From: Flavobacteriales bacterium
GTDB taxonomy: Bacteria > Bacteroidota > Bacteroidia > UBA10329
Length of the DNA stretch: 58,767 nucleotides
Assembly: GCA_020635495.1 (NCBI GenBank)
Contig: JACJZQ010000019.1
Location: 1-58,767, forward strand
Reading direction: 5' to 3'
Part shown: one piece after another, positions 11,374-17,463 of the stretch
Position numbering within the stretch: position 1 is the stretch's first letter
Layout: each line of letters opens with the position of its first letter
The notes under the pieces: generated by a model
The model's database searches: none
Told to the model about the DNA's origin: nothing
What the model saw: only the letters and a program-made list of their open reading frames with translations
Program-made: the position numbers and the translations under genes

Positions 11374-11922
11374 TTAGTTGTCCTGGCGCTGAGCAAAGAT
11401 CACACAATCCTCGCAGTCTTTCTGTCCAGTGGCAATGATGGTGGTAGAGTAGAGGATTGTCAGGTAACCGCTATCGTCAATGTGACCTTCGCCCTTAAAC
11501 ATCATTGGAATGTTTCTAGCATTCAGCGCCTGCTGCGGAATAGTGACAAAGTTCTTGTTGATCAATGCTCGAACCGTAAGACTGTCCTTTCCGAAGTTCA
11601 AGAATTTAATGTCATCCTTAGGTTCACGAAGGTCATCTTCGGCAATGGTCATGTAGCGTAGGGTAGGGTCCGCTTTATCCGGGAAACTGTCTCTAACACC
11701 GTTGTTCCATTGGATATGCAACAGGGAATATACTCCCAAGAATTTATCGCGTGCGCTGATACAAGAACCATCGTCTCTAACAGCATCTGGGTTGTAATTG
11801 TCGGAAGTTCGGTTAGTGCAACCTACTTCTTCTTTACAACCGGTCATGGTAATTCCAGCAGTGAATCCTAAAAGGATAACTATCAAAAATCCAATGTTCA
11901 ATATGTTGTTCAATTTTTTCAT
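11374..11922 (-). CDS. Small lipoprotein, paralogous family member 1 (Cys-pair N-module)
   Basis: A 182-residue predicted lipoprotein: the signal peptide ends in a lipobox before Cys (GITMTGC). It is followed by a module with the pattern GCTNRTSDNYNPDAVRDDGSC and then RDKFLGVYSL, the entry into a beta-rich domain. The same module occurs in the next three genes upstream. The C-terminal domain is more diverged than in its paralogues and retains VIFAQR near the end. The GCT-NY-DDGSC motif is common as a repeat in secreted Bacteroidota proteins, but its function is unknown. It is the last of four tandem minus-strand paralogues and lies 22 bases before the LtaS-like gene. Confidence 0.8.
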   Translation of the reverse strand: MKKLNNILNIGFLIVILLGFTAGITMTGCKEEVGCTNRTSDNYNPDAVRDDGSCISARDKFLGVYSLLHIQWNNGVRDSFPDKADPTLRYMTIAEDDLREPKDDIKFLNFGKDSLTVRALINKNFVTIPQQALNARNIPMMFKGEGHIDDSGYLTILYSTTIIATGQKDCEDCVIFAQRQDN

Positions 11923-11944
11923 CTCTGAAGTTTCAATTCAACAA

Positions 11945-12469
11945 CTACTCTAATTCTTTTACCCCGTAAATATGCAAATAGGTGATTTCAGTTATTACTG
12001 ATTCATCCGGTAGCGTGATTTGCTCAGAACGGGTAATATCCAATTCCAACACTCGGCCATTGATGTTACCTTCTCCAAAATAGGTGATGGCACCAATTGG
12101 TTGGCTGATGATGTTGATGGTGTACATGCCAGATACAACAGCATCCAACGGCAAAATCTGATATTCCGGGTCAATGCCAACAACACTCAACACCATTCCA
12201 TCTTGGCTGGCCACCGTAGAATCTACAATATTCACAAACACATCATCGTAAGGGACCAAGGTGTCTGGCCCGATTTCAATGGTTCCATTCGCTTCAAATT
12301 GTCCAACAAATTTGTCCCTTGTCGGAACGCAGGTGTCGTCATCCTGAGTTGCCTCTGGATCATAGTTGTCAGCATAGCTGCTGGTGCAGCCTCTTTTTTC
12401 GACACAACTGGTTATCATTAGCGCAGCTAGTACGCTGAAAACGAGAACTAAAACGTTTCCTTTGGTCAT
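11945..12469 (-). CDS. Small lipoprotein, paralogous family member 2
   Basis: The ATG at 12469 (MTKGNVLVLV) gives a 174-residue protein with a signal peptide ending LMITSC, the lipobox Cys. The N-module reads GCTSSYADNYDPEATQDDDTC, with RDKFVGQFEA leading into the beta-rich domain. That domain contains the family pattern of a proposed ligand-binding barrel (DGMVLSVVGI, FGEGNINGRVLELDI). An upstream in-frame start at 12514 is rejected because it would bury the signal peptide. Function is unknown; the repeated architecture with its neighbours suggests surface or periplasmic lipoproteins of one family. Confidence 0.8.
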   Translation of the reverse strand: MTKGNVLVLVFSVLAALMITSCVEKRGCTSSYADNYDPEATQDDDTCVPTRDKFVGQFEANGTIEIGPDTLVPYDDVFVNIVDSTVASQDGMVLSVVGIDPEYQILPLDAVVSGMYTINIISQPIGAITYFGEGNINGRVLELDITRSEQITLPDESVITEITYLHIYGVKELE

Positions 12470-12535
12470 AGAATGAATGCTATTGGTCTCAGGTTGGAAA
12501 TGTGAAGGTAACAAATCGTTAAGTTATTCTTGATT

Positions 12536-12985
12536 TTATTCAATCTTCGAGCACCATTCCAAACAATCAGTAATCACTTCTGTGCCGCTTCTTGTATCTC
12601 TGATACGATAACTGAGCGATATGGCTGCCTCTTCTACGTAAATTCCTGCACCTTCTATGGTAACCCCAATACCTATTGATTGTCTGTCTATGGTAATGTT
12701 ATCTGCATAAACCCGTGCTTGTACACTACTTAACGAATCTGCCAAGTTGGTTATTGTCACCACATAATCTTCAGGAGTTTCCGTTATCAGAGCTTCATAT
12801 TGGTCTGAAGTGCAATCTGAAGTAACGTTGAAGGTCCCAATGAACTTGTCTCTGATGTGAACGCAAGAACCATCATCCACAATTGCATCCGGGTCATAGT
12901 TTTCAGAACCGAATTGAGTGCAGCCCTCATTGTCTTTACAGCTGTAGAGCGCAGTTACTAAGATGAGTGCAAAAAAAAGCCGCAA
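12536..12985 (-). CDS. Small lipoprotein, paralogous family member 3; no ATG start
   Basis: About 149 residues with the signal segment LRLFFALILVTALYSC, the N-module GCTQFGSENYDPDAIVDDGSC and RDKFIGTFNV. The beta-rich domain is typical: VVTITNLADS, a Gln preceding a hydrophobic stretch (IDRQSIGIG) and VTIEGAGIYV. No ATG is available. The first usable codon is the TTG at 12985, and a more natural n-region (SRKPKTKG) lies just upstream, following an ATC codon at 13012. The first codons also form the 3' arm and T-run of a terminator hairpin. Coordinates use the TTG; the true start is uncertain. Confidence 0.7.
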   Translation of the reverse strand: MRLFFALILVTALYSCKDNEGCTQFGSENYDPDAIVDDGSCVHIRDKFIGTFNVTSDCTSDQYEALITETPEDYVVTITNLADSLSSVQARVYADNITIDRQSIGIGVTIEGAGIYVEEAAISLSYRIRDTRSGTEVITDCLEWCSKIE

Positions 12986-13009
12986 GCCTTTGGTTTTAGG
13001 TTTGCGGCT
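12971..13009 (-). terminator. Strong hairpin with T8 run overlapping the start of a lipoprotein gene
   Basis: On the minus strand AGCCGCAA and TTGCGGCT form an 8-bp stem, extended inside by CCT/AGG, and followed directly by eight T. It lies 28 bases after the stop of lipoprotein member 4 and inside the first codons of member 3. It has the form of an intrinsic terminator or attenuator. Confidence 0.75.
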
Positions 13010-13036
13010 GATACGGTTATGATGGAGTTTTGTTAC

Positions 13037-13525
13037 CTACTCTGGCAATTTCGTACAGAAATAACTGTAGGGTTGAGGAACTGGAAGAAACTCGCTGATG
13101 TAGGTTACGTTCAAATACATGTCTACTGTATCATTCTCTAACCATGTTCCATTTCCTGAGTAGCTAGAAGCCAGTCCCACTGGATGCGTTTCCAACAGAA
13201 CACTGTTCTGGGTGATAGAACCTTGAAGCAGAAGATTTCCATCAAAAAAGAAGTTGAATGCATTGTGTCCCGTATTTGCTTCCGTTGCCTGAAAAGTTCC
13301 GATATCAACAAAACTTCCTCCTCCTACAACATCGGTCCAAGTTTTAGTATATCGGAAAGATCCGATCAGTTTATCTCTGGCCGGAATACAGGTGCCATCA
13401 TCTTCCTCGGCATTAAGGTCATAATTATCTGCAGTGGTTTCTGTACAGCCTCTGTTCGGGGTGCAGGAGTCGAACACAAAGAGGCCCAGGAGTAATCCAA
13501 TAACTAGGATCAAGTATCTCATCAT
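13037..13525 (-). CDS. Small lipoprotein, paralogous family member 4
   Basis: The ATG at 13525 (MMRYLILVIG) gives 162 residues; an upstream TTG at 13531 is unlikely. The signal peptide ends in FVFDSC. The N-module GCTETTADNYDLNAEEDDGTC is followed by RDKLIGSFRY. The beta-rich domain has the family features, including LLQGSITQNSV and SYSGNGTWLE. It is the first of four tandem minus-strand paralogues and has a good promoter (TTG, 17 bases, TATATTTG) just upstream. A hairpin terminator lies right after the stop, inside the start of the next paralogue. Confidence 0.8.
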   Translation of the reverse strand: MMRYLILVIGLLLGLFVFDSCTPNRGCTETTADNYDLNAEEDDGTCIPARDKLIGSFRYTKTWTDVVGGGSFVDIGTFQATEANTGHNAFNFFFDGNLLLQGSITQNSVLLETHPVGLASSYSGNGTWLENDTVDMYLNVTYISEFLPVPQPYSYFCTKLPE

Positions 13526-13539
13526 TCTCAATTATGTCT

Positions 13540-13567
13540 CAAATATAATCAGTTTGAAAAGTGCCAA
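13540..13567 (-). promoter_or_regulatory. Bacteroidota-type promoter for lipoprotein member 4
   Basis: On the minus strand TTG (13567-13565), a 17-base spacer and TATATTTG (13547-13540) match the Bacteroidota -33/-7 pattern TTG...TAnnTTTG. The box ends 14 bases before the ATG at 13525. Confidence 0.55.
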
Positions 13568-13577
13568 GGTTGATGCG

Positions 13578-13607
13578 TTGCCACTGCGCGAAATAAGATT
13601 AATTTTG
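13578..13607 (+). promoter_or_regulatory. Bacteroidota-type promoter for the Ala/Glu-rich lipoprotein
   Basis: TTG at 13578-13580, a 19-base spacer and TAATTTTG at 13600-13607 match the -33/-7 pattern. The box ends 34 bases before the ATG at 13642. It is divergent from the promoter at 13540-13567. Confidence 0.6.
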
Positions 13608-13641
13608 ACCCAACTCATAACCAAAATTAAACTATCACACT

Positions 13642-14040
13642 ATGAAAAAAGTATTTGCAATGGCTTTGGTTGGCGGTACGTTGGCTCTAGCATCTTGTGG
13701 CGGTGGCCCAAGCGCAGAAGAGAAAGCAGCTGCCGAGCAAGCAAAAATGGATTCAATTAAAGCTGCTGAGCAAGCACGTATGGATGCTGAGGCTGCTGCA
13801 GCCGCTGCTGCTGCAGAAGCTGCTGCCGCAGTAGAAGCTGTGGAGGAAGAAGTAGAAGAAGTTGTTGAAAAAGTTGTGGAAGAGACTAAAGGAAGAAGTG
13901 GAATGAAAGGTTCTGAAGGTTCTCAAAAAACAGACGAGTCAACCAGTGGTCGCAAGGGCATGAAAGGCAGTGAGGAGAAATCTGAAACTGAGGAGGCAGC
14001 GCCTAGCAATTCAAGAAAAGGCATGAAAAAGGGAAGCTAA
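13642..14040 (+). CDS. Ala/Glu-rich lipoprotein with GMKGS repeats
   Basis: A 132-residue predicted lipoprotein: MKKVFAMALVGGTLALASC is a clear signal peptide with lipobox LASC. The middle (about 25-75) is a highly charged Ala/Glu/Lys helix, probably a coiled coil. The C-terminus has three copies of a short basic repeat (RSGMKGSEGS, RKGMKGSEEKS, RKGMKKGS). No family is recognised. The helix could act as a spacer, with the basic tail binding an anionic surface such as peptidoglycan or lipopolysaccharide; this is only inference. The gene has its own promoter and a strong terminator, so it is a single-gene unit. Confidence 0.8.
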   Translation: MKKVFAMALVGGTLALASCGGGPSAEEKAAAEQAKMDSIKAAEQARMDAEAAAAAAAAEAAAAVEAVEEEVEEVVEKVVEETKGRSGMKGSEGSQKTDESTSGRKGMKGSEEKSETEEAAPSNSRKGMKKGS

Positions 14041-14068
14041 TAAGCTTTCTATTTCTGGTTATCTACAC

Positions 14069-14101
14069 CCAGGTGAACGCTGTTCACCTGGTTTTTTTTT
14101 T
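14069..14101 (+). terminator. Rho-independent terminator of the Ala/Glu-rich lipoprotein gene
   Basis: CCAGGTGAAC (14069-14078) and GTTCACCTGG (14082-14091) form a perfect 10-bp stem with a 3-nt loop, followed by a run of 11 T. Confidence 0.95.
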
Positions 14102-14190
14102 TGGCATGGAATGAAGTCAATCGATATTCAGGGCCTGAACTTATCATCAAAGAAGAGGAAGGTTGTTCTTAACTGAGTTTTGGAGAATCA

Positions 14191-14224
14191 ATTGACTACA
14201 GCTGCAAATATTACAGTAGTCAAT
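14191..14224. repeat. Inverted repeat of unknown role
   Basis: ATTGACTAC (14191-14199) and GTAGTCAAT (14216-14224) are perfect 9-base inverted arms around a 16-base spacer. No T-run follows, so it is not a standard terminator. It lies in the 262-base gap between two terminator-bounded genes, where nothing else was seen. Confidence 0.4.
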
Positions 14225-14243
14225 CTACAAGGAAATAAATGAC

Positions 14244-14283
14244 TAAAAAAAAGCCCCGCAAAGCATATGCTTTACGGGGCTTT
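14244..14283 (-). terminator. Rho-independent terminator of an EGF-like lipoprotein gene
   Basis: On the minus strand AAAGCCCCG, then AAAGCATATGCTTT and CGGGGCTTT form a long nested hairpin followed by T residues. It lies 20 bases past the stop of the minus-strand gene at 14303. Confidence 0.9.
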
Positions 14284-14302
14284 ACCCTTTACCGTCTAAT
14301 TA

Positions 14303-14803
14303 TTACTGACCTGAAAAGGACAGGGTACAAGTTTGAGTTTCAGTATTAAAAGTGTACGTAACAGATATACTGAATTGATTATTTGCAAGAGTCCCGCTGG
14401 TGCTAGACACAGTCCAAACATCATTATCTACATCAGTAACTTGCTGACTAGGAATTGAAATTGTGCTACCATCCACTTCCGCGTAAGCTTGACCACCCAA
14501 AGCAGTTCCAAGAATGTTTGATACCAAAACGCGAGTTACAGCCGCAGTGCTTGCAGTTAAGTTTGAGCTTGTCTGTGTTCCTGGATAACATTGGTCTGTG
14601 TAGTTCCAGCTACCAATGAACTTAGTTCTTTCCTCTGTATCGCAGGTTGCACCTTCGTATCCTGTTTCGCACACGCAGTCACCCTCAAGGCAAGTGCCGT
14701 TTGCTCCACAATCTACGTCTTTACAAGCGTCAGTATCGCAAGATACCATACCAATAGTAGCAACAGCGGCTACACCTAAAATTTGAAAAATTCTTGTTTT
14801 CAT
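14303..14803 (-). CDS. Small lipoprotein with EGF-like module, same beta-domain family
   Basis: A 166-residue predicted lipoprotein: signal peptide to ATIGMVSC, then an EGF-like Cys module (CKDVDCGANGTC, CVCETGYEGATC) in place of the GCT-DDGSC module of the neighbouring paralogues. After it, TKFIGSWNYTDQC opens the shared beta-rich domain, with ISIPSQQV and YTFNTETQTCTLSFSG near the end. The gene has its own TACATTTG -7 box and terminator. Function is unknown; the exchange of the N-terminal module suggests that the beta-rich part is the conserved working unit. Confidence 0.8.
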   Translation of the reverse strand: MKTRIFQILGVAAVATIGMVSCDTDACKDVDCGANGTCLEGDCVCETGYEGATCDTEERTKFIGSWNYTDQCYPGTQTSSNLTASTAAVTRVLVSNILGTALGGQAYAEVDGSTISIPSQQVTDVDNDVWTVSSTSGTLANNQFSISVTYTFNTETQTCTLSFSGQ

Positions 14804-14833
14804 TTGTTATTATAGTTTATGATTGAACGGTGA

Positions 14834-14841
14834 CAAATGTA
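14834..14841 (-). promoter_or_regulatory. -7 box for the EGF-like lipoprotein gene
   Basis: TACATTTG on the minus strand matches TAnnTTTG and ends 30 bases before the ATG at 14803. No TTG was seen at the expected -33 distance. Confidence 0.4.
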
Positions 14842-14907
14842 GGAAATTCAATTATCCACATTATTGATCAATATTCAGTTATTAAGGTTGCGGTGTGAAT
14901 AAGGATG

Positions 14908-15378
14908 TTACTGAAGCAAACCAGATAATGAACAACTAAGGGTTTGACCACCAGAGGTTGTAAGCGTGTAATTGATTGAAAGCATGCCATTTACCAAGCT
15001 TCCGGCACCTTGTATGTTTGCCCCATTTCCTGGTTGGTCGGCAATGGTCAGGTTTACTCCGTTAACATTTGCAATTACATCAAAGTCAAAATCTCCAATA
15101 TTATGAATGGTAAGTTCTACGGCATTTTCAGAATCTACAGTTATGGTTATTGAATAATCAAAGTTTCCTTGATCGCAGTTTTCAGATACGGAGTAAACAC
15201 CTACAAAAGCTAGGCGCTGTTCGGTTTGGCATAGTATACCTTCAAAACCTGGTTCGCAGAGGCAATTGCCAGATTCGCAAACGCCATTTGCGCAATCAAT
15301 ATCCTCACAAGGGTCTTTCTGTTTACAGGAGCCTATTAATAGAGAAACTGCTATTGCCAAAACTGTTACATACTTCAT
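14908..15378 (-). CDS. Small lipoprotein with EGF-like module, second copy
   Basis: A 156-residue paralogue of the gene at 14303. The signal peptide ends in LLIGSC; the EGF-like module reads CEDIDCANGVC, then CLCEPGFEGILC. LAFVGVYSVSENC starts the beta-rich domain, which carries the full family pattern: YSITITVDSE, VELTIHNIGD, LTIADQPGNG, IQGAGSLVNG and LSINYTLT. The final Cys (QTLSCSL) may pair with the Cys of SENC. It is transcribed alone from a TAAATTTG box, divergent from the 2-oxo acid dehydrogenase gene. Confidence 0.82.
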   Translation of the reverse strand: MKYVTVLAIAVSLLIGSCKQKDPCEDIDCANGVCESGNCLCEPGFEGILCQTEQRLAFVGVYSVSENCDQGNFDYSITITVDSENAVELTIHNIGDFDFDVIANVNGVNLTIADQPGNGANIQGAGSLVNGMLSINYTLTTSGGQTLSCSLSGLLQ

Positions 15379-15401
15379 GCTTACTGCTTTAGAGATGCGA
15401 A

Positions 15402-15409
15402 CAAATTTA
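15402..15409 (-). promoter_or_regulatory. -7 box for the second EGF-like lipoprotein gene
   Basis: TAAATTTG on the minus strand matches TAnnTTTG and ends 23 bases before the ATG at 15378. No clear -33 TTG is present. Confidence 0.4.
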
Positions 15410-15461
15410 AAATATCACATCTGAACCATGCAGTTCGTGCATCTTCCGCATTGCCTTTTTC

Positions 15462-15469
15462 TACATTTG
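15462..15469 (+). promoter_or_regulatory. -7 box for the fused E1 dehydrogenase gene
   Basis: TACATTTG matches TAnnTTTG and ends 17 bases before the ATG at 15487. The upstream half-site is weak. Confidence 0.4.
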
Positions 15470-15486
15470 AGCACCTATTTCAACCT

Positions 15487-17463
15487 ATGAAATTCAACCG
15501 GAATAAACTTACAGATGAGCAGCTTCTGGCACTCTACAAAAGCCTGCTTAGACCAAGATTGATAGAGGAGAAGATGTTGGTGCTTTTGCGACAAGGGCGC
15601 ATCAGTAAGTGGTTTTCTGGAATTGGACAAGAAGCCATTTCGGTGGGTGTTGCAGAAGCGCTGGATGCCGATGAATACATCTTGCCAATGCACCGAAATC
15701 TGGGGGTTTTTACGTCCAGAGGAATAAATTTGGGAAATCTGTTTGCGCAGTTTCAGGGTAAGGCAGCTGGCTTTACGAAGGGGAGAGATAGAAGTTTTCA
15801 TTTCGGCACCAACGAACATCATATCGTTGGCATGATCTCTCATTTAGGCCCACAGATGGGCGTTGCTGATGGTATTGCACTGGCTCAGAAACTGACTAGT
15901 TCTGAAAAAGTAACGGCAGTTTTCAGTGGAGATGGTGGCGCAAGCGAAGGTGATTTTCATGAGAGCATTAACGTAGCGGCTGTTTGGGATCTTCCGGTCA
16001 TCTTTATTGTAGAGAACAATGGCTACGGGCTTAGCACACCCAGCAATGAGCAATTTCGTTGCAAGCAGTTTATTGACAAAGCAATTGGCTACGGAATAGA
16101 GGGTGTTCAGGTCGATGGGAACAACATTCTTGAGGTTTACGAGACAGTAGCCAGATTAAAACAGCAGATAGCGAAGAATCCGAAACCGATATTGCTTGAA
16201 TGCTTGACCTTTAGAATGAGGGGGCACGAGGAGGCTTCGGGAACGAAGTACGTTCCTCAAGAACTCATGGATGAGTGGGCCAAAAAGGATCCAGTGGTCA
16301 ACTATCAAACCTATTTAAAGACAGAGGGCATTCTTACCGATGAGTTGGACAAAGAATTGAGAACCGAGATAAGTTCTGAGATATCGGCAGGTTTGGACTT
16401 TGCTTTTGCGGAGCCTGAAGTAACTGCAAGTGCTGCCAACGAGTTGGCCGATGTTTACATGCCTTATGAGCATGTTGCCGCAACTGCGGGTTCGGAAATG
16501 AAAGAAATGCGCCTGATAGATGCCATTTCTGATGGATTGCGCGAGGCTATGAAAAAGTACCATGATCTTGTTTTAATGGGACAAGATATTGCCGAATATG
16601 GTGGTGTTTTCAAGATCACGGAAGGCTTTGTGGAGCAGTTCGGGAAGGAGCGCGTGCGCAACACGCCACTTTGCGAAAGTGCTATTATTGGAACTGGTCT
16701 TGGTCTATCCATCTGTGGCCGAAAGTCAATGGTAGAAATGCAGTTTGCAGATTTCGTTACGTGTGGCTTTAACCAGATAGTGAACAATCTGGCCAAATCT
16801 CATTACCGTTGGGGGCAGAATGCCGATGTAGTTGTGCGCATGCCAACTGGTGCCGGAGTTGGAGCTGGTCCGTTCCATTCGCAGAGCAACGAGGCTTGGT
16901 TTGCTCACACGCCTGGTCTTAAGGTGGTTTACCCTGCTTTTCCTGCGGATGCAAAAGGTTTGCTCATTGCATCTTTCGAAGATCCGAATCCGGTAATTTT
17001 CTTCGAGCAGAAAGCCCTGTACAGAAGCATTAAAGAAGAAGTGCCAGAAGGCTATTATAATGTAGAAATAGGCAAAGCGAATCTTGTAAGAACAGGTTCG
17101 GATGTTTCCATTATAACCTACGGAATAGGTGTACATTGGGCGCTGGAATTCTTGAATGAGAACCAAGGCGTATCTGCCGACCTTCTGGATCTGAGAACAT
17201 TACTTCCTTTCGATAGGGAAGCGGTTTTGGAAACCGCGAAAAAGACCGGCCGAGTGATCATTCTGCATGAGGACACGCTTACAGGTGGATTTGCCTCCGA
17301 ACTTTCGGCTTTCATTACCGAAAATGCCTTTCAGTACTTGGATGCACCTGTTATCCGTTCTGCAAGTTTGGATACGCCTGTGCCGTTTGCCAGCAAATTG
17401 GAGTGGGAGTTTTTGCCCAAGGCAAGATTTGCAAAGCAGTTGAAAGACCTACTTGATTTCTGA
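15487..17463 (+). CDS. 2-oxo acid dehydrogenase E1, alpha and beta subunits fused (branched-chain type)
   Basis: A 658-residue thiamine-diphosphate enzyme that decarboxylates 2-oxo acids from Val, Leu and Ile and passes the acyl group to E2 lipoate. Residues 1 to about 330 are E1 alpha, with the ThDP motif starting GDGGASEGD at 148 and ending ENN at 176-178. From about 338 (MRLIDAISDGL) the sequence is E1 beta, with GQDIAEYGGVF, FHSQSNEAWFAHTPGLKV and HEDTLTGGF. A fused E1 of this form is common in Bacteroidota. The ATG at 15487 is preferred to an upstream TTG. No E2 or E3 gene is nearby. The 3' end overlaps the convergent patatin gene by 15 bases. Confidence 0.93.
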   Translation: MKFNRNKLTDEQLLALYKSLLRPRLIEEKMLVLLRQGRISKWFSGIGQEAISVGVAEALDADEYILPMHRNLGVFTSRGINLGNLFAQFQGKAAGFTKGRDRSFHFGTNEHHIVGMISHLGPQMGVADGIALAQKLTSSEKVTAVFSGDGGASEGDFHESINVAAVWDLPVIFIVENNGYGLSTPSNEQFRCKQFIDKAIGYGIEGVQVDGNNILEVYETVARLKQQIAKNPKPILLECLTFRMRGHEEASGTKYVPQELMDEWAKKDPVVNYQTYLKTEGILTDELDKELRTEISSEISAGLDFAFAEPEVTASAANELADVYMPYEHVAATAGSEMKEMRLIDAISDGLREAMKKYHDLVLMGQDIAEYGGVFKITEGFVEQFGKERVRNTPLCESAIIGTGLGLSICGRKSMVEMQFADFVTCGFNQIVNNLAKSHYRWGQNADVVVRMPTGAGVGAGPFHSQSNEAWFAHTPGLKVVYPAFPADAKGLLIASFEDPNPVIFFEQKALYRSIKEEVPEGYYNVEIGKANLVRTGSDVSIITYGIGVHWALEFLNENQGVSADLLDLRTLLPFDREAVLETAKKTGRVIILHEDTLTGGFASELSAFITENAFQYLDAPVIRSASLDTPVPFASKLEWEFLPKARFAKQLKDLLDF

